The translations under genes and the position numbers were made by a program. A model generated the notes under the pieces. That model was not told the origin of the DNA, did no database searches, and worked only from the letters and a program-made list of their open reading frames with translations. This document shows, piece by piece, positions 29,425 through 37,700 of a DNA stretch of 64,000 nt (positions are counted from its first letter, which is position 1; each line of letters opens with the position of its first letter). Origin of the DNA: Shewanella abyssi (GTDB lineage: Bacteria > Pseudomonadota > Gammaproteobacteria > Enterobacterales > Shewanellaceae); the NCBI RefSeq assembly GCF_023284025.1, contig NZ_JAKIKR010000003.1, forward strand, positions 62,001 through 126,000. The letters run 5' to 3'.

Positions 29425-29594
29425 CTTCTAGAGGTGTGTAGAGTAATGGTTAGTACATAGATTTTACTTTTAGCGGACCGGGTTTGATATAGTTTGAATC
29501 TCGATAGGTGTTTTCACACTGAGTACAATTCCACTTCAACCCGCTCTTATTAGGTGATTTCAGCCTGACACAGGGGGGATTAGAAATTTCATAT

Positions 29595-30398
29595 TTACTC
29601 ACCTCCAATGTTTGTAATATATTTGCAGGGCTCACTGGGTATTTGGGGTTCATAGTCGTCGCCAAGCACCTCATATAACAACTTTTGAGCCATTAAAAAT
29701 ATCTCAAAGCGCTCTGGTGTATTTACATATTTATGCTGATACCCATTGAAACAATTCCCACTTCTAATATTCTGGCGGTTGCAAACACGTAAAGAAACAA
29801 GCTGGTCAGTAAGTAATGCCAACTCTTGAATAGAGGTTTCATCGATATCGACCCGTGCTATAGCAAATAACTTTCGATAAAGTTGTGCAGCCTGCAAGCC
29901 TAAATGGCGTAAGACAGGATCAGTGTGCTCCATTACCACAAATATTTCATAATCATCCCTGATACCGTTGAAATTAGAGTCAACACCATCAACAGCCAAG
30001 TTCGCACTCTTATAATCGATATCTGGCAGTTCATATCCAATTGCAGGATGAGAAAACTCCTCCCATTGATAGCCACCTCTATTCATTTCTGGTTTAGTAA
30101 ACCCAAACTTTCTGACGAAATAGAATTTCTCTTGATGGCTCACCGCATTACCTAGAAAGTATAACTGGCCATAACGCCACTCATCTATGTTGGTCAGAGC
30201 TACTTGGCCCCACCGCCAAGAATTTTTAGCCGGTTCATGGTTAACACTTGGGAGTTTGGATACCCATAAGTGGTTGTGATACGCAACGACATCCCCCCTG
30301 CGGTACGACTGAGTGCTATCAAATCTTGGATATTCAACATAATCGAGAGCAAAAGCGAAAATAGGGAAAGTGAGCAGTAAAACCAATATCCTAATCAT
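29595..30398 (-). CDS. Secreted protein with CBM5/12-like carbohydrate-binding region
   Basis: A 267-residue protein with a signal peptide (MIRILVLLLTFPIFAFA). Residues about 20-130 contain two stretches of the pattern YRRGDVVAYHNHLWVSK and YFLGNAVSHQEKFYFVRK, resembling the small aromatic-rich modules (CBM5/12) of chitinases. A calcium-loop-like DGVDSNFNGIRDDYE follows near residue 140. The C-terminal half is helical with no recognised catalytic domain. It may bind chitin or another polysaccharide at the cell surface. It lies between pfaD and the pfaD remnant, so it belongs to the rearranged region. Confidence 0.6.
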   Translation of the reverse strand: MIRILVLLLTFPIFAFALDYVEYPRFDSTQSYRRGDVVAYHNHLWVSKLPSVNHEPAKNSWRWGQVALTNIDEWRYGQLYFLGNAVSHQEKFYFVRKFGFTKPEMNRGGYQWEEFSHPAIGYELPDIDYKSANLAVDGVDSNFNGIRDDYEIFVVMEHTDPVLRHLGLQAAQLYRKLFAIARVDIDETSIQELALLTDQLVSLRVCNRQNIRSGNCFNGYQHKYVNTPERFEIFLMAQKLLYEVLGDDYEPQIPSEPCKYITNIGGE

Positions 30399-30863
30399 TG
30401 TAAATTCCTTTTACGTGAATGGTATAAGTCAATAATCATGAGACATTTTGATATTATCGACTACCAAATCGTCAAACAATTACTCGTCCTTGAGCTACAC
30501 ACTAAGCTTAGCTTCCACTGCATATCATGCGAGATATGAATTACCAAATCTGGGCTTCCCCAGCATTAGGCGCCTTCAACCAATGGGCTAAAGGCAGTTA
30601 TTTAGATAACTCATTGTGAAAACAAGCAAGACCGTAATGCGGTTGATGTGGCCAAACACCTGATGTATGGCGCAGCGTACCTTAACCGCCACGCTGTATT
30701 TAATAATCATTAATATTAATCACTTAACATTTGCTCTTTGTTGATGTTAACTTGGTTAGTGATACTAGATAAATAGCAAAGGGCTCTTAAAGATGGTAAA
30801 AAAAGCAAGTTTAAATGCAAGCCAAGATCCTCTCTCAAACATAACGTCATCTGGTTAGTCATT
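30399..30863. other. Intergenic region with pfaD remnant
   Basis: Apart from the pfaD-like remnant at 30529-30690, nothing is recognised. The stretch 30690-30863 is AT-rich without convincing ORFs. Confidence 0.6.
30529..30690 (+). pseudogene. Remnant of the 3' end of a pfaD homologue
   Basis: Translates as MNYQIWASPALGAFNQWAKG and then, after a frame change, DRNAVDVAKHLMYGAAYLNR, matching the pfaD C-terminus (DNA 28925-29065). A net 13-bp insertion after GATAAC breaks the frame. Apart from that, nearly all differences are at third codon positions, with one or two amino acid changes. It is therefore a diverged allele and not a fresh copy of the neighbouring pfaD. Confidence 0.9.
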
Positions 30864-31334
30864 GTGGCTAGAGCTTTTATAATCATTTCCATTTTGTTAT
30901 CCCTATCAGTAGAGGCGGATCAATCAATGATTCACCAATTCAGCTATGAGTTACAACATAGCTCACCTCATCATGATGGTTCGCCGCTGCGCACTGTCGT
31001 GCTAGAAGATCTTAATAACGATGGCCAGAGCGAGGTGTTACTTTATAAAAATGAAATGGAAGAAGCAGCTATCGGCCTGTTCAATGTTGAGCTTTACGGT
31101 GCCTTTGTATGGGTTGATGTATATCAAAAGCAAGGTAGTGAATTTAAAATAGCTAACCCGTATTTCCAGAGTTTTTATCGTGGCAGAAAAACGTTATACC
31201 TGCATTGGCTCGATAGGATTGAACATCCTGAACGATTAAGCGCTGATAGCCAACTGCTGATTAAGCACAACAAGCAAGGATTTACCAATCAGTTAAATCA
31301 GTATATTAGCCTCATTGAAGGCTACAAAAAGTAG
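30864..31334 (+). CDS. Small secreted protein of unknown function
   Basis: 156 residues beginning with a GTG and a signal-peptide-like segment (MARAFIIISILLSLSVEA). A short DLNNDGQSEVLLY stretch near residue 50 is a calcium-loop/FG-GAP-like motif seen in surface proteins. No domain is recognised beyond this. No clear Shine-Dalgarno is visible before the GTG, so the start is uncertain. It precedes the tautomerase-like gene by 43 bp and may be cotranscribed. Confidence 0.5.
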   Translation: MARAFIIISILLSLSVEADQSMIHQFSYELQHSSPHHDGSPLRTVVLEDLNNDGQSEVLLYKNEMEEAAIGLFNVELYGAFVWVDVYQKQGSEFKIANPYFQSFYRGRKTLYLHWLDRIEHPERLSADSQLLIKHNKQGFTNQLNQYISLIEGYKK

Positions 31335-31377
31335 TGCTTAGCCAGAGTCCACATCATTTCTTTAAGGTAGAATCCAC

Positions 31378-31764
31378 ATGATTGTCATATACGGCATTAA
31401 AGAAAATTTATCCCCTATAAAAGCTGAACTGTCGAATGCCATCCACCAATCCATGCAGACGATTTTAGGTATGCCTGAAGATAAGAGAGCGCATAGGTTT
31501 ATACCATTGGATAAATCTGACTTCTATTATCCAAGTGGACGTTCAGATGCTTACATTGTTATCGAAATCAATATGATGGCAGGCCGAACGGTTGCTACTA
31601 AAAAAGCCCTGATAAAGTCACTGTTCAAACAAATAGAAGCGCAAGCCAACATCCTGCCAATCGATATTGAAATCACCATCAAAGAGCAACCTAAACATTG
31701 TTGGGGGTTCCGCGGCATAACAGGTGATGAAGCTAATAACTTGGCATATAAAGTGAATGTTTAG
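31378..31764 (+). CDS. Tautomerase-like protein lacking the catalytic Pro1
   Basis: 128 residues, the usual length of the 4-oxalocrotonate tautomerase-like (Tautomerase_2) family. The overall layout fits: a first strand and helix with SNAIHQSMQTILGMPEDKRAHRFIP, a second half with YIVIEINMMAGRTVATKKALIKSLFKQI, and the C-terminal PKHCWGFRG. Family members start Met-Pro, and the freed Pro1 is the catalytic base; here the protein begins MIVIYG. AAGGT lies about 12 nt before the ATG. It is probably inactive as a tautomerase or has another role. Confidence 0.7.
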   Translation: MIVIYGIKENLSPIKAELSNAIHQSMQTILGMPEDKRAHRFIPLDKSDFYYPSGRSDAYIVIEINMMAGRTVATKKALIKSLFKQIEAQANILPIDIEITIKEQPKHCWGFRGITGDEANNLAYKVNV

Positions 31765-31800
31765 ACTGCGATTTAAGTTTAGGTTTAGACCGTAATATAA

Positions 31801-32053
31801 ACCAATACCGCACAAGAGTATTTACGTAACTTTAAGGGTGAATATACTGGATCACTGCTATCTGCTTTGTGTGCAAGTAAGATACAGGGTAGTTTTCTTG
31901 AACTTGGGACAGGTACTGGGCTGTGCACCTCATAGATGTTGCTGGGAATGTGTAAAGCCTCAACACTCACAACAATCGACAACGAAGCCAGTTTGGTTGA
32001 TGTAGCAAAACGCCATTTAGCGGAAGACCCCTAGGGTTGAATTCATCGTCACG
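31801..32053 (+). pseudogene. Broken class I SAM-dependent methyltransferase
   Basis: The frame reads FKGEYTGSLLSALCASK, then GSFLELGTGTGLCTS (the SAM-binding motif I), a TAG stop at 31933-31935, then LTTIDNEASLVDVAKRHLAEDP, a second stop at 32032, and RVEFIVT in another frame. This is the N-terminal half of a methyltransferase with a nonsense mutation (probably a Trp codon changed to TAG) and a frameshift. The remainder is absent. Confidence 0.8.
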
Positions 32054-32132
32054 ATAAAAAGATAATCGGTATTGGTTGCCCTAATTAATAATTAGTAACT
32101 AATAGCTAGTACTTATTTTAGTCTGGAGAGTC

Positions 32133-32711
32133 ATGTTTACATTGGAAGTAGAAAAAGGCTTGGTACTTGCGCTTGTTGAGCAATCATTTTCTCAAAGGTA
32201 TTTTGAAATTGTATCCAAGGAGAAAGCGCTCTTGAGCCAGTGGCTATCTTGGCCGCCCCATGCTGACAGCGAGGATTTCTTTAGTCATTTTATCTCCAAG
32301 TCTCTGCTCGATTACGCTGAGGGAAAGTCATTAGTTTGCGCCATGGTTTATGAAGATAAAGTCGTCGGCAATGTGAGTCTTAACGCGATCAACCAGCCAC
32401 TTAAAAAGGCTGAGATAGGCTACTGGCTCAGCGCTGAATACCAAGGTAAAGGCATCGTCAGTAAATCCGTCAGCAAGCTAATCAATATTGCCTTTACCGA
32501 CCTAGGATTAGAGAAAATTGAAATTATGGCTGCAACAGAAAATAGTGCCAGCCGAAGAGTGGCTGAACGCCTAGGTTTTAACTTAGAGGGCGTGAGCACC
32601 CAAGCTGAAAATCTAAATGGTCGATTTTATGATCACGCTGTATATGGGCTGAACTCTTCCACATTAATTACCTCCTGGCTCAGCAGTAACAAGGAACAGG
32701 TTATGCTATAG
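32133..32711 (+). CDS. GNAT family N-acetyltransferase (RimL-like)
   Basis: 192 residues resembling the RimL/YdaF group, which acetylate protein N-termini or small molecules using acetyl-CoA. Visible: the acetyl-CoA-binding segment GYWLSAEYQGKGIVSKSVSKL (Q/RxxGxG-type) near residues 97-117 and the family's N-x-A-S-x-x-V-A-E-x-L-G-F stretch (NSASRRVAERLGFNLEG) followed by YDHAVYGL. CTGGAGAG lies 7 nt before the ATG. It stands next to a decayed GNAT fragment, so this spot may have held a pair of acetyltransferase genes. Confidence 0.82.
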   Translation: MFTLEVEKGLVLALVEQSFSQRYFEIVSKEKALLSQWLSWPPHADSEDFFSHFISKSLLDYAEGKSLVCAMVYEDKVVGNVSLNAINQPLKKAEIGYWLSAEYQGKGIVSKSVSKLINIAFTDLGLEKIEIMAATENSASRRVAERLGFNLEGVSTQAENLNGRFYDHAVYGLNSSTLITSWLSSNKEQVML

Positions 32712-32713
32712 AG

Positions 32714-32899
32714 TCGACACTTGTTGTGCTCAGTTTTGCTAAAACCACATTAAACCTAGTGGCGGTTCATGCGCTGGTTGAACGTGACAACAAAGCCTCT
32801 ATAAAAATCATAGGCATAGCTAGATTTAAGTTTATTGAGCCCAACGTATTTAGCGTATTTAGCGGCTTTAACATCGATATTTATCGTATCAACTTGTAG
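32714..32899 (+). pseudogene. C-terminal fragment of a second GNAT acetyltransferase
   Basis: The frame after the previous stop encodes LSFAKTTLNLVAVHALVERDNKASIKIIGIARFKF, which has the spacing of a GNAT C-terminal half (N-x-A-S-x-x-x-x-x-x-x-x-F), but there is no N-terminal half or start signal. It ends at a TAG. Confidence 0.5.
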
Positions 32900-32949
32900 T
32901 AGATAGAAGTAATGCGCTTTTAAACTAAACAATATAAAGGTAGGGCCAA

Positions 32950-33372
32950 ATGGAATTCACTCAATCTCGCTTTCAATATTTTTTTGCTCATTTTTATGGC
33001 ATGACCGTTAGTGTTATTGTCTACTGGGTTGTCGTCGCCATCATGATTTATCTCTTCCCAGCAGAATACGAATGGTTTGACTCCTACTTCATACTGTCAG
33101 CAGCCGCTGGGGGGATTCATTATTTGGTAGCAATATATCGACAAGGGTACAAGGTTATAAAGCTCACAGAAAATGAGTTTATCTATCAAGATAACAAAAA
33201 TATTCAACAATTTTCTTGGGACGATTTTGAAGGCTACAAGGTCTCTAGAATGATCCCCTATGACATCATTATTAAAAATAAGAAATACGGTAAAACTAAG
33301 TTTAGTTATTTTACATTTTCACTTACACAAAGAAGACAAATCCTCTCGCTGCTACAAAGTAAGTGTAAGTAA
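32950..33372 (+). CDS. Membrane protein with two TM segments and a PH-like tail
   Basis: A 140-residue protein with two hydrophobic segments near residues 16-36 and 46-62 and a C-terminal domain (VIKLTENEFIYQDNKNIQQFSWDDFEGYKV...) that looks like the YcxB-type/bacterial PH-like fold. It is predicted to sit in the inner membrane. AAAGGTAGG lies about 7 nt before the ATG. Function is unknown. Confidence 0.55.
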   Translation: MEFTQSRFQYFFAHFYGMTVSVIVYWVVVAIMIYLFPAEYEWFDSYFILSAAAGGIHYLVAIYRQGYKVIKLTENEFIYQDNKNIQQFSWDDFEGYKVSRMIPYDIIIKNKKYGKTKFSYFTFSLTQRRQILSLLQSKCK

Positions 33373-33505
33373 AAAATCACTCGAATGCAGTTATGTATAC
33401 AAGTCATAGGCTTGTCGCACAACTGTCATACTGATAACGTATACAAACAGGCGATTCCTCCGCATATTGACTGTGAAATTCAAGTTAATTACCAGGAATC
33501 GAAAA

Positions 33506-34102
33506 ATGGACATGCAAGTAAATTACAACCTTATAAAAGAGCAAAGACAGAATAGAGCGTGGAGCCAATCTCACTTGGAAAATGTCTCAGGGCTTAGCCT
33601 AAGAACAATCCAGCGAATTGAAAAAACAGGCACTGCATCTTTGGAGTCCGTAAAGTCAATAGCCTCTGTTTTTGAAATGAAAATAGTGGATTTTCAGCCT
33701 CCGGTAAACAAAGCTCTACCGTCAATCAAGGCAAAAGTAGCGGCATTGTTAGCCGCTACCTCAATGATATTAGCAGCGTTTATCGTCATACCCGCATCTG
33801 CACAACCGGTTATGATCGACTTCATATTTGCAGAAAATAGTACCGAGTTATCGAATGTAAAAATACTGAGCGAAGATCAAACAGAAAGCGAAATTATTAT
33901 TGCTAACCAGCTAAAGATCGTTCTCACCTCAAAAGTAGCGAGTAAGGATACCGTCGATATCGCAATAAACTTGTATGACTTATCCAGCGGCAAAGAAGTT
34001 CTCATTCACTCGCCAAAATTCACCACTAAGCATCTACAGACTGCTGAAATCCGTTTCGATGATTATGCTTTATTTTTAACCCCTGAGATCTCCACACCGT
34101 AA
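33506..34102 (+). CDS. XRE-family HTH protein with a membrane segment
   Basis: 198 residues from ATG 33506, which has AGGA 8-9 nt upstream; the frame also opens earlier at 33467. Residues about 5-60 form an XRE helix-turn-helix (LIKEQRQNRAWSQSHLENVSGLSLRTIQRIEK). A single hydrophobic segment lies near residues 75-100 (VAALLAATSMILAAFIVIPASAQP), followed by about 95 residues predicted to be periplasmic. This topology suggests a membrane-bound regulator that senses an external signal. No target gene is evident; the upstream PH-like membrane gene may belong with it. Confidence 0.65.
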   Translation: MDMQVNYNLIKEQRQNRAWSQSHLENVSGLSLRTIQRIEKTGTASLESVKSIASVFEMKIVDFQPPVNKALPSIKAKVAALLAATSMILAAFIVIPASAQPVMIDFIFAENSTELSNVKILSEDQTESEIIIANQLKIVLTSKVASKDTVDIAINLYDLSSGKEVLIHSPKFTTKHLQTAEIRFDDYALFLTPEISTP

Positions 34103-34136
34103 TTCACAGACTCTAAACCAGTTAACCTGAAAGTAA

Positions 34137-34170
34137 AAAGCCAATAGCTGTCAGCTTATTGGCTTTGTTA
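34137..34170. terminator. Bidirectional hairpin between convergent genes
   Basis: Stem AAAGCCAATA / TATTGGCTTT, with a small inner GCT/AGC stem, followed by TTTGTTAAA. It lies between the XRE gene and the convergent outer-membrane protein gene. Confidence 0.7.
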
Positions 34171-34186
34171 AAGGCGAATACTCTAG

Positions 34187-34792
34187 CTAAAAACGAAACG
34201 TTGCGCCAATGCTGAACTCAGCGATCTCATAGGGTAAATTGTAATATCTCACCCGAGCCGTGGCAGCCCATTGTGGGCTAAACTGATAACTGGTTTGCAA
34301 ACTTGCATACCAATCGGTGCCGTCATTGCGACTGCGCAATACCTCATCACCAGAGCGACTACTAATATCGCTACGCCAGTACAATACCCCAGCTTCGGCT
34401 TGAATATCCCAGTCAGCCTTTGACAGCAATCGATACCGAGCCCCTGCCATTGCTCCTTCTGGAAATAGCGGCGTCACATTAGCCACTTCTTCATGATAGG
34501 CTTCTGTATCTAGGGTATCCCCCGTTATATGAGCCCCTCCTTCACCAAAGTCGACATAACCTAGTGTCAACTGCCAGTCAGCACTCAATAAGTAAGCCAT
34601 TTCAGCACTCCAACTGGTACTGCTTTTATCAATGTAGCTCACTTCACCGTTACTAACGTCCTTTTGTAAGTCATTGGTTGATACATCAACCTTGCTATGA
34701 CCAACTAATAAACTGACTTGGAAGTCCTCTGCCTGAGTGGTAAAGGTACAGCTAACTCCCAGTAAGGTGAGGATGACTAGCTTAAGGCTCAT
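34187..34792 (-). CDS. Outer-membrane beta-barrel protein
   Basis: 201 residues starting at MSLKLVILTLLGVSCTFTTQA-EDF, a complete signal peptide. The rest is a small eight-strand-type barrel (FQVSLLVGHSKVDVS, WQLTLGYVDFGEGGAHITG, GARYRLLSKADWDIQAEAGVLYWRSD) that ends with a terminal Phe (FSIGATFRF), the normal outer-membrane assembly signal. The frame is continuous with the surface-protein gene upstream (the combined frame runs to 40021), but the internal signal peptide argues for a separate gene. No good Shine-Dalgarno is seen before the ATG, so translation may be coupled to the upstream gene. Confidence 0.72.
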   Translation of the reverse strand: MSLKLVILTLLGVSCTFTTQAEDFQVSLLVGHSKVDVSTNDLQKDVSNGEVSYIDKSSTSWSAEMAYLLSADWQLTLGYVDFGEGGAHITGDTLDTEAYHEEVANVTPLFPEGAMAGARYRLLSKADWDIQAEAGVLYWRSDISSRSGDEVLRSRNDGTDWYASLQTSYQFSPQWAATARVRYYNLPYEIAEFSIGATFRF

Positions 34793-34793
34793 T

Positions 34794-37700
34794 GTTGTTT
34801 GCTTTATTTTTTTGCGTCCATAACGCCCAGCATCAGACGGAAATGCAGCCACTTTTTTGCATAGTAGTAAGGCTAATAACAATAGGGTATATATCCCCAA
34901 ACTACCGCCACTACTTTTATTAATAACCTCAACCTTTTGATAAGCTTTGACTGTCACATTCACTACGCCATTAGCAGTAAAACCTTCACCATCACTAATG
35001 GTATAACTAATAACATCAACACCGTCAAAACCACTCTTAGGCAAATAAGTTATTGTATTATCGTCATTAACAACGACTTGGCCTTGGTCTGCACTGGCAG
35101 CTATGACAGACAAGGGATCACCGTCAATATCCGTATCATTGAGCAATACATCGATAACGAGACTCGTTCTATCATCTGTTTCTGCAATATCAGCATTTGC
35201 AATAGGAGCTTGATTTACCATTATTGCTAGTACTCCAGGATCACGAATCGCGCTATTTGCCAAGCCATCATCATCGTTTGGTCCGCCATCCTCGATAGTT
35301 AAACGTACACAACCATGACCTTCTGTCAGCCCTGTTGTCCAGTCGTCTGACGATACACCAGGACATTGACCAAGGGCATCACGTGGGGCGCTACTAATAC
35401 TGTTCTTATTGTCCACTACAAAGTCTTGCCACTGTTGCTGAATGTATTTCCGCCATACGGCATCAGCGGGGATAGTGACTCCGTCAAGTAGCGGAATCGC
35501 AATGGGTACCGACTCCCCTGGGCGCTCTAGCCCTAACACATCAAAGTTCACAACTAATCCCTGCTGACTAAAACCTGTATCTGCCAATGTCTGCTCTGTA
35601 AGTGCTAGGCCGAACTGGCCCGTGCGCCAAGACTGCTCTTCGCTCAAAACTCCCAGACTTAACTGATACAGATTTGGAACTTCTGCATATATCATCTGAG
35701 AGCCTGACACCTGACATTGGCCGACTCGATTATCGATATCAACATCAGGACAAAGGGGCAAGCGGTTCGGAGTGGCTGAAAAACTATTTTCTGAATCAGG
35801 GATCCCACTCAATCCAGCACCTTCACAACTTTCAACGGGGCAATCCTCAATGACGTGTAACGCCAGCTCATACTGCCCAACCTGGCCAGTAGAGGTTTCT
35901 GCGTCAATGGTGATAATGTAACGCCCCAATGCTAACAGCGAAGGATCAAAGCTGGCAGTTTCCCCCATTGCTTGCAAAATGATGTTCGAAGACGACCAAC
36001 TGTAACTAGCCTCTGTACCATTGAGCTCCATGACAGAGAGAACGACTGAGCCGCCAGTTTGGCTGACCACTTTAGTTTCAGTACTATTTTGAGTCGCTTT
36101 AACCGTTAATGACAAAGCTGGAGCTTGTTGCTGCACAATCAATTTATGTACTGCTGGGCTGCCAAGCAAGGCATTACTAATATCGCTCTGCTGCAGGCTA
36201 ATTTGTGCCTCGGAGGCTAAAGTCGTTACAGTATAACGACGTAGCAATTGATCATCCGCTGTAAGCTCTACTTTTTGTAACGTTGAACTGACCCCCTCTT
36301 TTATTACGGTCGAAGTCACTGGATATTCAATAGGCTCATCGCTCAACCAAACTCGAATCGACGTCTCTGTATCCTGCTGTGTCGGCTGCTGGCTAGATGT
36401 AAAGGCCAGATAGGGTAGTACATCAAAGGTCACAGACACCAGTTCGCCAGACACCGAGTCAACAAACTCAAAAGTATAACGGCCAGTACGGCGAGCGCTG
36501 AACAGATAGCTTGCATCACCTTGTTCCGTTAACAGCTCATCGATGTCGGACATCGTCAGCTCAGACATGATCCCAGAGCGTAGGATGCTGCCGCTGACGA
36601 GACTCTTGTCACCCGCTCCATTGATAAAGCTGAAACGGCTTACATCATTGCTAGCCAATGCAGCATCAGACTCCTTATCGACATCAGTAGTCGGGTAAAC
36701 ATTCACAGCGACTACGCAGTTTTCTTTCACCACAGCAGTCACAACTTGGCTACCAGAGCGAGCTGCGCCGCAGGATCCCGAGAACAGGACGATGTCATCA
36801 ACATTGACTAAGCTAAGTTCAAATATAGCTGCACTTCCATAACTCACTTGCTGAGTCGATGGGCTAATTGTCGCCTCACCCTCAACCGTAGCAGTGACGG
36901 CCAACATCACTTGCTCATAGACAGCTTTAACAAGTAAATTCTGTGCTGGCATCGTCGCCGGAATTTCAGGGCTCCAATCGCTAAAGCTGTAACCTTCCCA
37001 AGTTGGAGCTGCGGGAGCGTTAATGGCTGTGCCAAACTCCGCGGTAATCGCCGTTACTGGCGAGCCTTCGCCGCTGTCAAAACTCAGGGTGTAACTATTG
37101 ACTGACCACTGGGCGGTTAATGTGCTATCGCTCGCAGGCATAGTGCCTGGGATAACCGGGCTCCAACCAGCAAAGCTGTAACCTTCCCAAGTTGGAGCTG
37201 CGGGAGCATCAATGGCGGCGCCAAACTCAGCGGTGATCGCCGTTACTGGCGAGCCTTCGCCGCTGTCAAAACTCAAGGTGTAACTATTGACTGACCACTG
37301 GGCGGTTAATGTGCTATCGCTCGCAGGCATAGAGCCTGGGATAACCGGGCTCCAACCGCCAAAGCTGTATCCTTCCCAAGTTGGATCCGCTGGAGCATTA
37401 ATGACTTCCCCAAACTCAGCGCTGATCGCCGTTACTGGCGAGCCTTCGCCGCTGTCAAAACTCAAGGTGTAACTATTGACTGACCACTGGGCGGTTAATG
37501 TGCTATCGCTCGCAGGCATAGAGTCTGGGATAACCGGGCTCCAACCGGCAAAACTGTAACCTGTTCGAGTTGGATCCGCTGGAGCATTAATGTCCTCCCC
37601 AAACACTGTGGTGATCGCCGTTACTGGCGAGCCTTCGCCGCTATCAAAGCTCAGCGTGTAACTATTGACTGACCACTGGGCGGTTAATGTGCTATTGGCC

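Larger units (their letters stand above)
29144..29594. other. Intergenic region after pfaD
   Basis: Contains the pfaD terminator and the second structured repeat. A short minus-strand frame covering 29450-29674 overlaps the end of the next gene in another frame and is not considered real. Confidence 0.6.

Noticed and set aside
29450..29674. 74-codon minus-strand frame with a Cys pair (CTQC)
   Set aside because: It overlaps the end of the secreted-protein gene in another frame and has no ribosome binding site; a frameshift extension of that gene was considered but nothing supports it.
32712..33372. Integron-like cassette array
   Set aside because: Several small genes and fragments occur together, but I found no attC-like inverted repeats or integrase gene, so the idea is not supported.
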